Positions 1 through 10,176 of a stretch of 64,000 nt of DNA are shown here, piece by piece. Source of the stretch: Mytilus edulis (lineage: Eukaryota; Mollusca; Bivalvia; Mytilida; Mytilidae). The stretch spans positions 51,395,527 to 51,459,526 of the forward strand of contig NC_092345.1 in the NCBI RefSeq assembly GCF_963676685.1. The letters are read 5' to 3'. The position numbers and the translations under genes are program-made. Positions within the stretch are counted from its first letter, which is position 1. Each line of letters starts with the position of its first letter. The notes under the pieces were generated by a model. It saw nothing but the letters and a program-made list of their open reading frames with translations, made no database searches and was not told the DNA's origin.

Positions 1-936
1 TTATTCGCTAATCTTATTAATTCACTGTTTGCATTCATACTTTTTACTCATTTATATTGGATATTCACAAAGAGGTCAGATAAGGTATGCACATGTTTAC
101 AAAATTAAGATATCAGTATCAAAATTTCTGTTACTTACACATGTTACACGTTTGCCTAAGTAAATTTTTAAAACAGAAATTACGTATATATTATATAATT
201 TATGACAGAATTTTTTTTTTTTTGAAAAGATCAAAATTGTAGATTTCGATAACACTGGAACTAGATATAAGAAAAACATAATGGGCAATTAGACTGGAAG
301 GAATGTATTAAACGGCAAGAGAGGACATGTAAGGCTTTGCAATGCCAAGCAGATACAAACAGAACAGTCATAGACATTTGAGCTGGCAATCACTCTTTTG
401 ATGCAAGCATACGAAGATGTTGGGTCTTGAATTGGGTTTCCTTTTGCACAATTCGAAACAGTTGAACATGTTGAATGAGGGCTATGGAACAGCAGAAGCC
501 CTCCAGAATCACAGGCAAAATGGCACAAACCATGTCAATCAAATTTTCAGACCTCAAAATATTTCATCAACAAAAGGGAAAACATACTTCTGATGTTGAC
601 GATAAGTTGCCAATTGAAAGGAAACAATAAGTAACCAGACTCTGTAAAGTGGAGCTGGATCAAAAAGAACAATGACTGCAATGTATTTTTCTATGGTGGT
701 GTATCTGAAGATCTTCATTATACATCGACATTTTCAAAATCGGCAAAAAAAGGACATGACTGTGCACTTGTACTACAAGACTTATTCCCGTAGCCAAAGT
801 AAGAGCTGGAGATGTCAAATCACTAGTATCATGCTTGATGATTGCTGAAACTTGACAACATAGCAAATAGGCAGAATAAAAGACACAGAAAGAAAACCAG
901 GAATCTTTTATCCTTGAAGTTGTGCTTTCCTAAATA
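1..936. other. No supportable gene
   Basis: AT-rich sequence with short open frames on both strands, none with a recognisable domain or paired splice sites. The plus strand from about 310 may be the decayed upstream part of the protein-family fragment that follows at 937, but stops interrupt every frame and I cannot trace it reliably. Confidence 0.4.
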
Positions 937-1128
937 ATGAAATACATTGATGGCACACAGTCTAGAAGAAGTATTGTACCAATCTCCAAGCTTGCATATC
1001 TAGCTAAATTGTACAGTAAACGCCTGGAAGATCTTGGAGTTATCATGGAAGGAAGAACTAATACAACGCAGTTAACAAAATTGGAATGTAGCTGCTATAG
1101 GATATATATAAGCACACAAGCAAGATAA
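937..1128 (+). pseudogene. Fragment of a repeated metazoan protein family
   Basis: An open stretch of 63 codons contains the pattern ISKLAYLAKLYSKRLEDLGV followed by a GRTNTTQL segment. It resembles a family of uncharacterised, transposon-like proteins that is very abundant in cnidarians and molluscs. There a leucine-rich (L)xKLYxxRLExLGV helix is followed by a short (H/N)(S/T)TxLKxRLL motif. That resemblance is from memory. No continuing frame is found on either side, so this is read as a relic. What the family does is not known to me. A chance frame cannot be excluded. Confidence 0.3.
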
Positions 1129-2690
1129 ATTAGTGCTCTTGATTTTCAACAAATGTAATCGTGAAGCTCTGAAACAGACCTAATAAAAAAGGGTAAAAAT
1201 GAAGGCATCACCATAGCCATAGCAGGCAAAATATATATGCTTGATACTAACAATAACTTTACAGGGACACTCAATAACAGCTGTTGACACGAATCAGTTC
1301 AACAGACATAAGTTTCCATAGTAAGAATGATACAGGATGGCCAAACATCAAGGCACAGTCCAGAAATATCGTCGAGTGGCAGACAAGACTTACCATTTCT
1401 CAGCTATAACAGTTCAATTGTGCGACTCGTTGTTGAAAGGATACAACTGCAACTTATCAGTCCTCAGATAGAGAGTAAGATGTCTTAAAGATTGTGGAAC
1501 TGATTCATTTGGAAAGCCTACATTGAATGTTCCTGTAAACCTTTTTATAGTAACAAGCTTAACTCTTCAAACTTTTCTAGTTACTTTGACTATGACGAGG
1601 CCTTCATCATCACGACTAAACGACACAGCCTGTTCCACAACTTCCCCAACATATTCGTTGAGAATCCGGAGAAAGACTCAACCTTTCATGTGTGGTTGCA
1701 TATCATCTATGGCAGCTAGTAATCAATTTGTCAGAAGTGTTGTATTAATCATTCCTTCCATGACAACTCATATTTACTAAGAACGTTTACTGTACAATTT
1801 ACCAATATCATCCTATTCCATGGATAACAGATTCTTGACTTTTTTTCTGTATCTCGAATTCTGTCTAATTGCCCTGTCGTGCAGTTTTAACAAACATTTA
1901 GAATGATATCTGCTCCTGAAATATTAATCTCCAGCATTGAGTATTGCTAAAAGAACAATGGTTAGTAGTTCAAGTGACAGTCACATACTCTATTGTCGAT
2001 CATAATTGTGGAGGCTTCATGATGATAGTCAGATACCTCATCACAATGAAAGAAAAAAATTCCTGCAATCATATTGTTCTTGTTGATTCATCACAACCGT
2101 GGCTGGTTATTTTACTGCTATTTTTCAATCCGTGACTCATATTATTCCTGACAAAATATATTTTGATCTTAAGATTTGCTATGACAGGATAAGTACCTTT
2201 TGCCTTGTGATTCTCCCATACATTGCCTTCATCAACTTGGAACAGTTGCATGCTTACAGGAAATGACTGATTACGAGCTCAAATGTCTATGTCTGCTCTT
2301 TTTGTATTTGATTGACATTGTAAATCCTCATGTGTCCTTTCTTGGCGTTACAGAATTCTTTCTAGTCTATTTATTATTTTTCAGCTCCATTGATTAATAC
2401 CTACGTATTATTCCTTATCAACATACAGTGGTCATAACTTATATTATATACGCATTTTTTGATAGTAAAAAAGTAACTAAACTGCAATTAACAGAATTTA
2501 CGCATACTTTTAAATACATTTATTAGTTAACATATGCATGCCTTATCTCAGCACTTGGTGAATATATCCTATATGAATAGCAACAGTCATATTAATAAAT
2601 GATAAGAGAAACTAGTTGTAAATGCATATAAAACTTAGTATCAATTCAAAAAACAATTAAGGATAGCGAATTATGATATATTTCAAATTT
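1129..2690. other. No supportable gene; possible continuation of the decayed region
   Basis: Several short frames occur, but I see no domain, no splice-bounded exon and no repeat boundary. From about 2400 the sequence becomes strongly AT-rich. Confidence 0.4.
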
Positions 2691-2694
2691 ACGT

Positions 2695-2885
2695 TTCCAA
2701 AATGGCCACCATTCAAGATGGCCACCTAATACTTCAATAGTCCTCAGTTGATATCCTTTGTCATCAGATATACGAAAGTTTATCAAAACTGGTAAAGTAA
2801 TATATTTTTAATATTTTTTTTAATAATTTTTATTAATTTTTTGGACATGATTTCAAAATGGCCGCCCAGAGCCGCCATTTTGATT
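2695..2885. repeat. AAAATGGCCxCC motifs, partly inverted
   Basis: The motif AAAATGGCCACC / AAGATGGCCACC appears twice near 2698-2730. An inverted pair, AAAATGGCCGCC facing GCCGCCATTTTG, lies at about 2855-2883. The core matches the known YY1-type consensus AANATGGC. Whether these are protein sites or only part of a dispersed repeat cannot be told from one window. Confidence 0.35.
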
Positions 2886-3059
2886 TTCTGAATTGGGTCC
2901 ATAGCTATAAATGTTAGTTATTACCTCAACTAACACTCTGCCAAATTTTATGCTTTTACCACATTCTGAGCAATTGTTTCACAAATCGACTGGACTATGC
3001 TGCATGCTTGTGTACTATTTCTAATTATGTAATAATTTGATTAAAACTATTTTCAAAGC

Positions 3060-3262
3060 CAGTATTTCATAGTGAAGTATTGTCATGAACAGAATTTCAT
3101 AGTGAAATATTGTCCAGATGGAGGTGACAAAATGTCATGGACAAGGACACTATTTCATAATGAAATATTGCCCAAGACAATATTTTATTATGAAATACAG
3201 TCAGTGGGCCATATTTCATAAGGAACTTTGTCCGACAGACAATATTTCATGGGGGACAATAT
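3060..3262. repeat. Degenerate tandem repeat, unit about 30 bp
   Basis: About six to seven imperfect units share a TATTTCATAATGAAATATTG-like core followed by a short spacer. The core is itself a near-palindrome (TTTCAT / ATGAAA). Units differ by substitutions and by a longer spacer at 3110-3150. Confidence 0.65.
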
Positions 3263-3394
3263 TTTATGTTACATACACATCTGTCTCGTCGCTTTTGACT
3301 TATCCCATTGGCATTTAGGTATCCTCTGATGTTTGATTGTTCATTCAACGTAGACTGTTCAATATCCCTTACCCGTTAGTTATTTTATATTCAA

Positions 3395-3400
3395 TTTATT
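3395..3400 (-). terminator. Candidate polyadenylation signal of the PPxY gene
   Basis: AATAAA on the minus strand, about 175 bp downstream of the stop codon at 3575. Assigned from position only. Confidence 0.35.
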
Positions 3401-3574
3401 GTGTATGAGAGTTGTTAGTCCAAAAAATTACGTGTTTACGACTAAAAGTAATTTGACTCCCAATATTATCATGGCTGAGGGAAAAACAGATCAAAATTCA
3501 GAGCTCGAATATTCCATTGATCAAACATACAAAAGATGAAAAAAAAAACCCGTATAAGTGGCACGACTATATGT

Positions 3575-5133
3575 TTATAATTCTTTTATCATACCTGGCA
3601 GAGGATTAGATTTTAGTTTTGAATTCATTTTAGCAATTGTTTCCATCAAGCCGTCGTATGTTACAAAGCTCTGTGTCCTGGTTATAGTGTTACGATAAAT
3701 GGGATCTTCCATCATAAAAAGTCCTCTAGATCTAACTGATTGCATTTCAATTATCTTCTTTTCTGGTACAACATTCATCAGCCCAAGTTGCTGTTGGGGA
3801 CCTTGTCCGGTTTTCTTTACAAGCCACATTCTGAAAGAAAATACCAGTAACAACCAGTATAAATATACCATTGAAATATCCTCATGTGTTTAAATATGTT
3901 ATACAACTGTTTATATTACATATAATTAGCCATCAGATATTACATTTTAAATCCTTATAACATCTTGCTAAGGAAATGTTGTCGATATGCAAAATTGTTC
4001 GAGAAAGGAAGAAATTTCCATAATGACATGCAAGCATTTGTTGCATGTTGCCTTCCATGATATTTTTTTTATCAGTATACATGCATATCACAATGAAAAA
4101 ATCTAATATGCTAGCAGTTATCATAATACCTTATTCCGCGTATGAATACATTAAAACCAAATGTGGAATGGTGAATTGTCATTTTTTCCATCTCTATGAT
4201 TGGAGGCTGTCCTGCAGCACGTGCGGCATCAACCTTTCTTTCAACTGTCTCACACTTCCACACTGCAAAACCAGGATTTGATCTTAGCCATTGATTCGCC
4301 GCCTCTATGACAAAACTAAAATTAAAAAAAATATGATATTAAAACATTTGTTCGGGTAAAATTTAAAAAATAATGGAATAATTCACAGGTATTGAGAAAA
4401 TATAGATCTATTATGATATAAAATTTCTCAAATTAAAATTTTGTCAAGTAATGTTTCTTTCTGGGTATATTTCACAGTTATTATCTTAATAACATACATT
4501 GTATACTGGACATAATAATTGAAAAAAAATCTGTCTATACCATAAAAATATAAATTATAAAGGAACATACTTACCTAAACTTGTCAAATTCTGGTGCGAT
4601 CTTATATTTAATATTTCCATTTTTTAGTAGCCGTGGCATAATGTCAACGTATGCCAATGGTGGAAGTTCTGTTACTGTCTGTTGAACGGATGTCTGCGTT
4701 TGGTGACCCATTATTTCTTCGTAAGAAGGAGGTGGCATAGCGTGTTCTATATATTCAGGTAAAGCAGGCGCAGGCATTGGAACCATGGCAGACGTAGAGG
4801 GGTCGCCATCTTGAGGAGGCATGCCTTGCCCTTGGTTAGCTTCGTCGTCTTTCGTCATTATGCTGTCATTGCTGAAATAAAAAAGCTTGTTGTATTTCTT
4901 TACTGTTACTGCAACATAATCAGGTAAATTGCTTGTTTACCCATATAATCCAATTGAATTATGGTGTGCTTGAGATTTTTGCTCAGTGTTGAAGGCCTCA
5001 ATGATTTGAGATGTAATACAGCATGTGATTTTTTGCTGTGCATGTCCTGATTTTGTGTCATGGATGGATACCCAATACTCTTTCTTTTCTACAAAAAATA
5101 ATTCATCATCGGGACACACAAAGAACGCCAACC
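3575..5133 (-). CDS. PPxY-containing protein, four 3' exons
   Basis: Four exons on the minus strand join with matching phases: 4941-5133, 4575-4871, 4130-4315 and 3575-3830. Introns are 69, 259 and 299 bp, all GT..AG, and a TAA stop lies at 3575. One donor is an ideal AG|GTAAGT. The protein has an N-terminal segment (VCPDDELFFVEKKEYW), then a Pro/Met/Gln-rich linker with MPPPSYEEIMG, a PPSY motif of the kind bound by WW-domain (Nedd4-type) ligases or adaptors. A conserved-looking C-terminal domain follows (EAANQWLRSNPG, HHSTFGFNVFIRGIRMWLV). I see no signal peptide or membrane segment, so an intracellular adaptor-like role is an inference. The first exon here starts in mid-codon at an acceptor, so the gene continues upstream, where I could not find the next exon. 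Alternatively, translation could start at the ATG at 4858. I do not recognise the family. Confidence 0.75.
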
Positions 5134-5234
5134 CTGTAATTAATTCATAGTATCAATATCAGAAAGTTGATAAAATCAAGTGAAATTCGAATCTTAAATG
5201 ATATTAAAACATTATTTTTAAAATTTTGCACCGA

Positions 5235-5492
5235 TATCTATGACGTACATATTCCAAGCCAAAAGAGCTATAAAGTTTGATCCGAAAGTTACCCCGATGT
5301 GTACAATCTGTGAACAGGGAATGAAGATCTAGAACATTTTATTTTACACTGCAAAGAATTAGAGCAAATAAGATCTAAATACTGCTCAAAAATCGAACAT
5401 ACAATGGATGAAATTAATACCTCAACATACAAGAAGATCATACAACAAGGGAATTTACTGCAGCTCATAATGGACTGTACTAGCAAGGACAT
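5235..5492 (+). pseudogene. LINE ORF2 C-terminal remnant
   Basis: The plus strand encodes PKVTPMCTICEQG and then, after a one-base frameshift, NEDLEHFILHCKELEQ. Together they give a C-x2-C ... H-x4-C pattern typical of the zinc-knuckle region at the C-terminus of non-LTR retrotransposon polymerases. The frame runs on to a stop near 5492. No reverse transcriptase remains upstream. It lies in the presumed upstream intron of the PPxY gene, in antisense orientation. Confidence 0.6.
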
Positions 5493-5496
5493 ATAA

Positions 5497-5700
5497 AAAA
5501 GAAGATGTGGTATGATTGCCAATAAGACAACTATCCAAAAAAACCAAAATGACACAGACATTAACAACAGATTACTATAGGTCACCGTACGGCCTTCAAC
5601 AATGAGCAAAGCCCATACCGCATAGTCAGCTATAAAAGGCCCCGATAAGACAATGTAAAACAATTCAAACGAGAAAACTAACTAAACTGTTCCTCGACTG
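5497..5700 (+). repeat. Dispersed repeat family R1, head part
   Basis: Starts with AAAAAAGAAGATGTGGTATG and continues through a block also seen near 19.0, 26.4, 32.5 and 60.6 kb in plus orientation and, as fragments, near 29.2, 36.3, 42.7, 47.8 and 57.0 kb in minus orientation. I see no coding capacity. The superfamily is unknown to me; SINE-like or a non-autonomous DNA element are both possible. Confidence 0.7.
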
Positions 5701-6619
5701 TGTATGAAAACATTGAAACTATGGCTAGAAATATGTGTTATGAGATGCACTTGCTGCGCACAAAAAGGATTAAAAAAAAACTTGATCACAAGTACAGTAT
5801 AAGTAAAAAAAAATTAAAATAAAATAGTTCCTTACTAATAGTATATCATCTTACTATATAGGTTTATAAGTATTTAAAAATAAATCTTCTCTTTTTAAAA
5901 ATTGTAAGATATTAGTTATAATAATTTAACAATAATGACAAGATCTCCATATAGTAAATTGAACTGTGAATAAAATTTATGTATATATTATAGTTTAAAT
6001 TTTTTCCAAACCCCAACCATTTTACATAAATCTTATAGAATAATATTTTCATTATAGATCCTGATTTATGTATATCACTCTTAACTAATAATTATAAGTA
6101 AGTCTAATTTGAGACCAATTTTCTTATTTGTTTAACTGTTTAACTGTTTTATTCAAAATACACTCAGACGCAGATTTCCTGCGTAACAGGAGTGACAAAT
6201 ACACATACATTTACACATAACATAGAAGTGAAATATATTGTAAATATATGCAGTTGTTAATACTTAACGTTTTCTTACACCCCAGCACATAGGAATTTTT
6301 ATATATTTTTTTTAAACTTTATGATGACAAACCTATGAATTAATTATGATATTTATTATTTAGTGATTATTATAACCAAATTCAGTCAACTGTATATAAT
6401 TAAATGTTTCATTATGTTTTAAGGTGTACATAGTTGCTAAAACTATACTCTTTGGGTAGTGCGCCATAATTTATGGAGGAATATACAAGAAACTGAACTC
6501 TATAAATCAAAGATGTCATTTACAAAAATGTAGCCCTACACGTTGAGGTCAAAAAAATATTAGACAATTGCGTTAATCAGATAGTAGTTGTCTGATTGTC
6601 AATAATGCAATAATTTACG
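5701..6619. other. AT-rich, no gene seen
   Basis: Low-complexity AT-rich DNA without splice-bounded frames, recognisable repeats or RNA genes. Confidence 0.45.
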
Positions 6620-7030
6620 GAGATATGGACAACTATCCAGCTAAGTCAAAAGAACGTTGAATGAAGCAATTGTATGTCGCTGTACAGCCTTCAACAATGA
6701 GCACAACATATACCGTATAGCCAGCTTTAAAGGGCACCGACATAACAAACGAAAACACCAATGACCTGATTAATGACTCAACAATAAACAAAAAACACAG
6801 ATAAAAGACAGGAATCACTGGTTATCACTGAAAAACAGGCCCTGACTTGAGACAAGCACATGCAGATCATGGTTGGGTTAAACATGTTTGTCAGCAAGCA
6901 AACCTTCCATAGCCTGGGACCATGGTGTAACAACACACCATAAGAACAGTGAAAATCAGATTGAAATGGCTAGACTTAGCTGATCGACTCGAAGCTCATA
7001 AAAACAACAAACATAAAAACAATAGACACA
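6620..7030 (+). repeat. Dispersed repeat family R1, diverged copy
   Basis: Shares the internal order of R1 (TTCAACAATGAGCA, then CCTGACTTGAGACAAGCACA, then TGGTGTAAC and CATAAGAACA), with many substitutions and a gap. An older copy than those near 19.0 and 32.5 kb. Confidence 0.6.
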
Positions 7031-7355
7031 AAATACAGATCTAAGAGTATTTTCAGTTTCCTAAGCTGTTGAAAATCATGAACAACATTTGTATTATCAT
7101 GTTCTTCCCAACTAATACCTTCTTATTCTAAAATGCTGAATAGAAAGATAAATTTTGAATTGCAACATGACACTTTAAAATGACCATTTAAAGAGTTGCA
7201 GGACTTGTTTATCGTGCAAACAGCACGTGTCTCTCCCTACACGAGGCTTTGGATATATCTTTCCATTTCTACCGGACGTTGCTTCTTATCAAAATATCCC
7301 ACACATCCAAACAGATGCACTTTATAGTATATATTGAATAGCCTTTACTACCGAA

Positions 7356-7530
7356 TTAGAGAAGTCCAGAAACAAATAGATCTATACTACAGTCAACCCT
7401 TGGGTCCAAATTGTAAACTTCATAAGATGGTGATAATGGAACGACACCAGATAATAAATAGATCGGTTTGAGTTTAATTTTGGGAGATTTTTTACTGTCA
7501 TTTAAAATGAAGGTACAATTAAAAGGATCA
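7356..7530 (-). other. Possible terminal coding exon, family unknown
   Basis: On the minus strand an acceptor-like TTTTGCTAG at about 7531-7539 opens a frame of roughly 57 codons that ends in TAA at 7356. The peptide has two cysteines and a motif-like stretch (LLSGVVPLSPSYEVYNLDPR). No partner exon was found, so this is only a candidate. A chance frame is the alternative. Confidence 0.2.
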
Positions 7531-7547
7531 GCGTTTCCTAGCAAAAT

Positions 7548-7788
7548 GAAATTGAGAATGGAAATGTGGAATGTGTCAAAATAGACAACAACCCGACCAT
7601 AGTCCGTTGGTTAATACATTAAAGATCCCACTGTGTGTGTCGGTATAGTACAAAGAGTATAAGGGGCCAGCTGAAGGACGCGGGAATTTCTCGCTGCATT
7701 GAAGACCTATTTGTGACCTGCTGTTGTTTGTTCTATGGTCGGGTTTTTGTCTCTTTGGCACATTCCCCATTTCCATTCTCAATTTTAT
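7548..7788. mobile_element. Foldback element with ~50-bp inverted ends (family R3)
   Basis: The left end (about 7552-7604) begins ATTGAGAATGGAAATGTGGA. The right end (about 7728-7786) is its reverse complement, ending CCATTTCCATTCTCAATTTT. The ~120-bp middle contains GGGGCCAGCTGAAGGACG. Single-ended R3 copies occur near 33.27 and 53.5 kb, so this copy looks like a head-to-head arrangement or a MITE-like foldback. Confidence 0.65.
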
Positions 7789-8805
7789 CTTTATATTACA
7801 TCACAAAATTAACATCTGGATATGAATGTAGTATTTGCCGCTGGACATTAAACATCCATTCAACCAATACATCTCTTGAACGACCTGCATGCATAGGAAT
7901 TTTGTCATTAAAGACGTGTGTGGGGTTTCTATAGTCTGCTTTGCATCATTAATCTATTTGCTTCATATTGCAGAAAGAATAAAACACATTGGAAAAATTA
8001 AAACGTAAGATAAAGAAATGTTACTTTTTAACATTAGTCATTGTAACTAAAAATAAATGTTCACTCCTAACTTCATAAATTTACAGTGAAATCATATTCC
8101 TTTACGTGAACTGTATCGAATTTGCACCACCATTATCCTACATTAATGAAATCAAAACAATTACTTGCAACATGTTAGCTCGGACCTGTTAAAACATTAG
8201 GCCCAAGCTGAATTGTAATTACACATGTTGTTGTTGTTATAATATAAACTACTAGAATAAGTAAAATACAGTTACTTACAATTACAGATTTTGACATGGT
8301 CAGACTTCTTTATTCATGTTAATTTCTTTCGCAATATTAAACTCTGATCATGTCGTTCTAAATATTGAACTTGCTCGATGTGATAATTTCAACATGTAAT
8401 CAGTTTATAATACCTAAACAAATGATTAAAAGGCAACAATGTAGTATTTTAAAGTGAATAAGAAATTAAGAATGTATAGAAACTGTTTTGTTCTTTAAAT
8501 GATAACGTTTATTCATTTATTTTTATATAATTATACATCGTTGCTAAGTAAACAAAGAAAGTGTAAACACTAAATGTAATAGGAAAACGGATTCGGAACA
8601 TTGTGTACTTTTACGGAATTTTGTTTCATAACATGTATATACATACAAGATGATTGATCACACAAGTTACATGGGATGCAGACCCGGTATGATTCAAAAT
8701 CCTCTAAGTACGAATTGAAACTCCAATATGTTTTTGAGGAATTGAGATTATAAGTTAAGAGTCATACGAAATCAAATTCTAGTATGATTCTGAATTCTAC
8801 TTAAT
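7789..8805. other. AT-rich, no gene seen
   Basis: No supportable exon or RNA gene. The first 100 bp may be further dispersed repeat. The 5' boundary of the following LINE lies at the right edge and could not be fixed. Confidence 0.4.
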
Positions 8806-8861
8806 TATTTTTCATTAATTTAGAACGTTTAGAAACGGAAAACCAAAAAACAATCAAACAC

Positions 8862-10153
8862 ATGAAAACCGAAAACAATAAGTTACAAACTGATCTCGAA
8901 AATGTGAATGAAATATTAAGTCGACACTGTGTTGCGAACGAACGAAAATTTATACAATACGATGCTAACCACAAACTATTTAATCAACAAACCAAAGCAA
9001 TTGGAGAATTCAATTTTGATTCTTATACGACCAGCGTTAAAAAAATAGGAGCTGAGATAGAAAGGTTCAACAAAAATCGAACTTAACTTCCGACGTTACA
9101 CAATTGTCGCAGTTAGTAAGTGATTTAGCGAATTCTCTAGCCGACTTAAAGCAAGGACAGCAACAACATGTCAAGGACATAACGCAATTGAAAGCCTCAA
9201 TCAAAGACTTACGTCAGGATGTACGGAATGATTCGTTGCGTATCAATACTATAACAGATCGAAGAATGACCGGTGTCTGCGCACTTAAAGCGAAAGTTGA
9301 ACTTATAAATGAAAAGCTTAAAGATAATGATCCGGCATATGAACATCTCGAAACATTAGTAGCCTCGTGTAGTAAATCAGTGTCCGATCTTAGGAAAAAA
9401 GTAAATAGCGTAGAGAAAAATCTGAAATCTCGTGATGAAAAAACTTTTGCAGATGTCATAAAAGCCAAAATACGTGAACAAAACATTGACTGTGAATGTG
9501 TCCGTCAACCCCCTGAGGTTTTGAGCACCAATAGTGTGAATAGCAATACAAATCAATCAACCGAAAATTTAGTTCATGTACCGATATCACAAGGCCCGCT
9601 TCGTGCACCTGTACACTCAACAAGCTTGCTTCATGTTGAAAATAGTCATTCAGCTTCAAGTACTGATCGTAAAACTTTAAACTCGAATGATATGCCTCAG
9701 TCGGAACAAGTTAAAACAATCCTCAACAAAAGTAAAACTGAAATAACGGGACAATTACAAAAAGACCACATACTTCATAAAATACCAGTACATGTTGCTA
9801 ATGACACCAATATGGTATCAATTCGAGAAAATCCATATTTTCAAGGTAGTCGAAAAAATCGAGTCGATCGTTATTTTGTAAGTGGAATCAGCTTAGAATC
9901 AACTGAACATGGCATGAAATCGTTTTTAGAAGAAAACGGCATACGTTACACGTTTCTGAGATTTTTTAATAGCCGATATGGATCATCGTTTTCCGCTCAA
10001 CTGAATGTGGTATGCAATGACAGCAGCATAGTTTTTGATCGTGCTTTTTGGCCTACTGGTATTCGAGTTAGACGGTGGATTCCGAAAAGTAGATTTAACG
10101 TGAAACATGAAAATGTCAAAGTTGACCAATACGGAAACTCTGATGGTGATTAA
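8862..10153 (+). pseudogene. LINE 1 ORF1 (coiled-coil RNA-binding type), one frameshift
   Basis: Frame one runs 8862-9086 and frame two from about 9071 to 10153. The shift near 9070-9086 joins two parts of what looks like one protein of about 430 residues. The first ~200 residues are rich in heptad-like Leu/Ile/Lys/Glu (for example LKQGQQQHVKDITQLKASIK), as expected for a trimerising coiled coil. A Ser/Asn/Thr-rich linker follows. The C-terminal ~90 residues (DRYFVSGISLES ... FWPTGIRVRRW) match the same region of the neighbouring LINE 2 and may be an RRM-like nucleic-acid-binding domain. In non-LTR elements ORF1p coats the RNA. The stop TAA lies about 20 bp before ORF2. A programmed shift is an alternative to damage. 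Confidence 0.75.
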
Positions 10154-10176
10154 GCGACTCACGAAAATCTAAAGAT

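Noticed and set aside
3060-3262. CRISPR-like array appearance of the spaced repeats
   Set aside because: Spacers are similar to each other, repeats are degenerate, and the context is animal DNA with introns.
5289-5663. 124-codon minus frame
   Set aside because: Complement of the LINE remnant and of the R1 head. No support of its own.
7635-7934. 99-codon plus frame starting in the foldback element
   Set aside because: Begins inside the inverted repeat and continues into AT-rich DNA. No domain.
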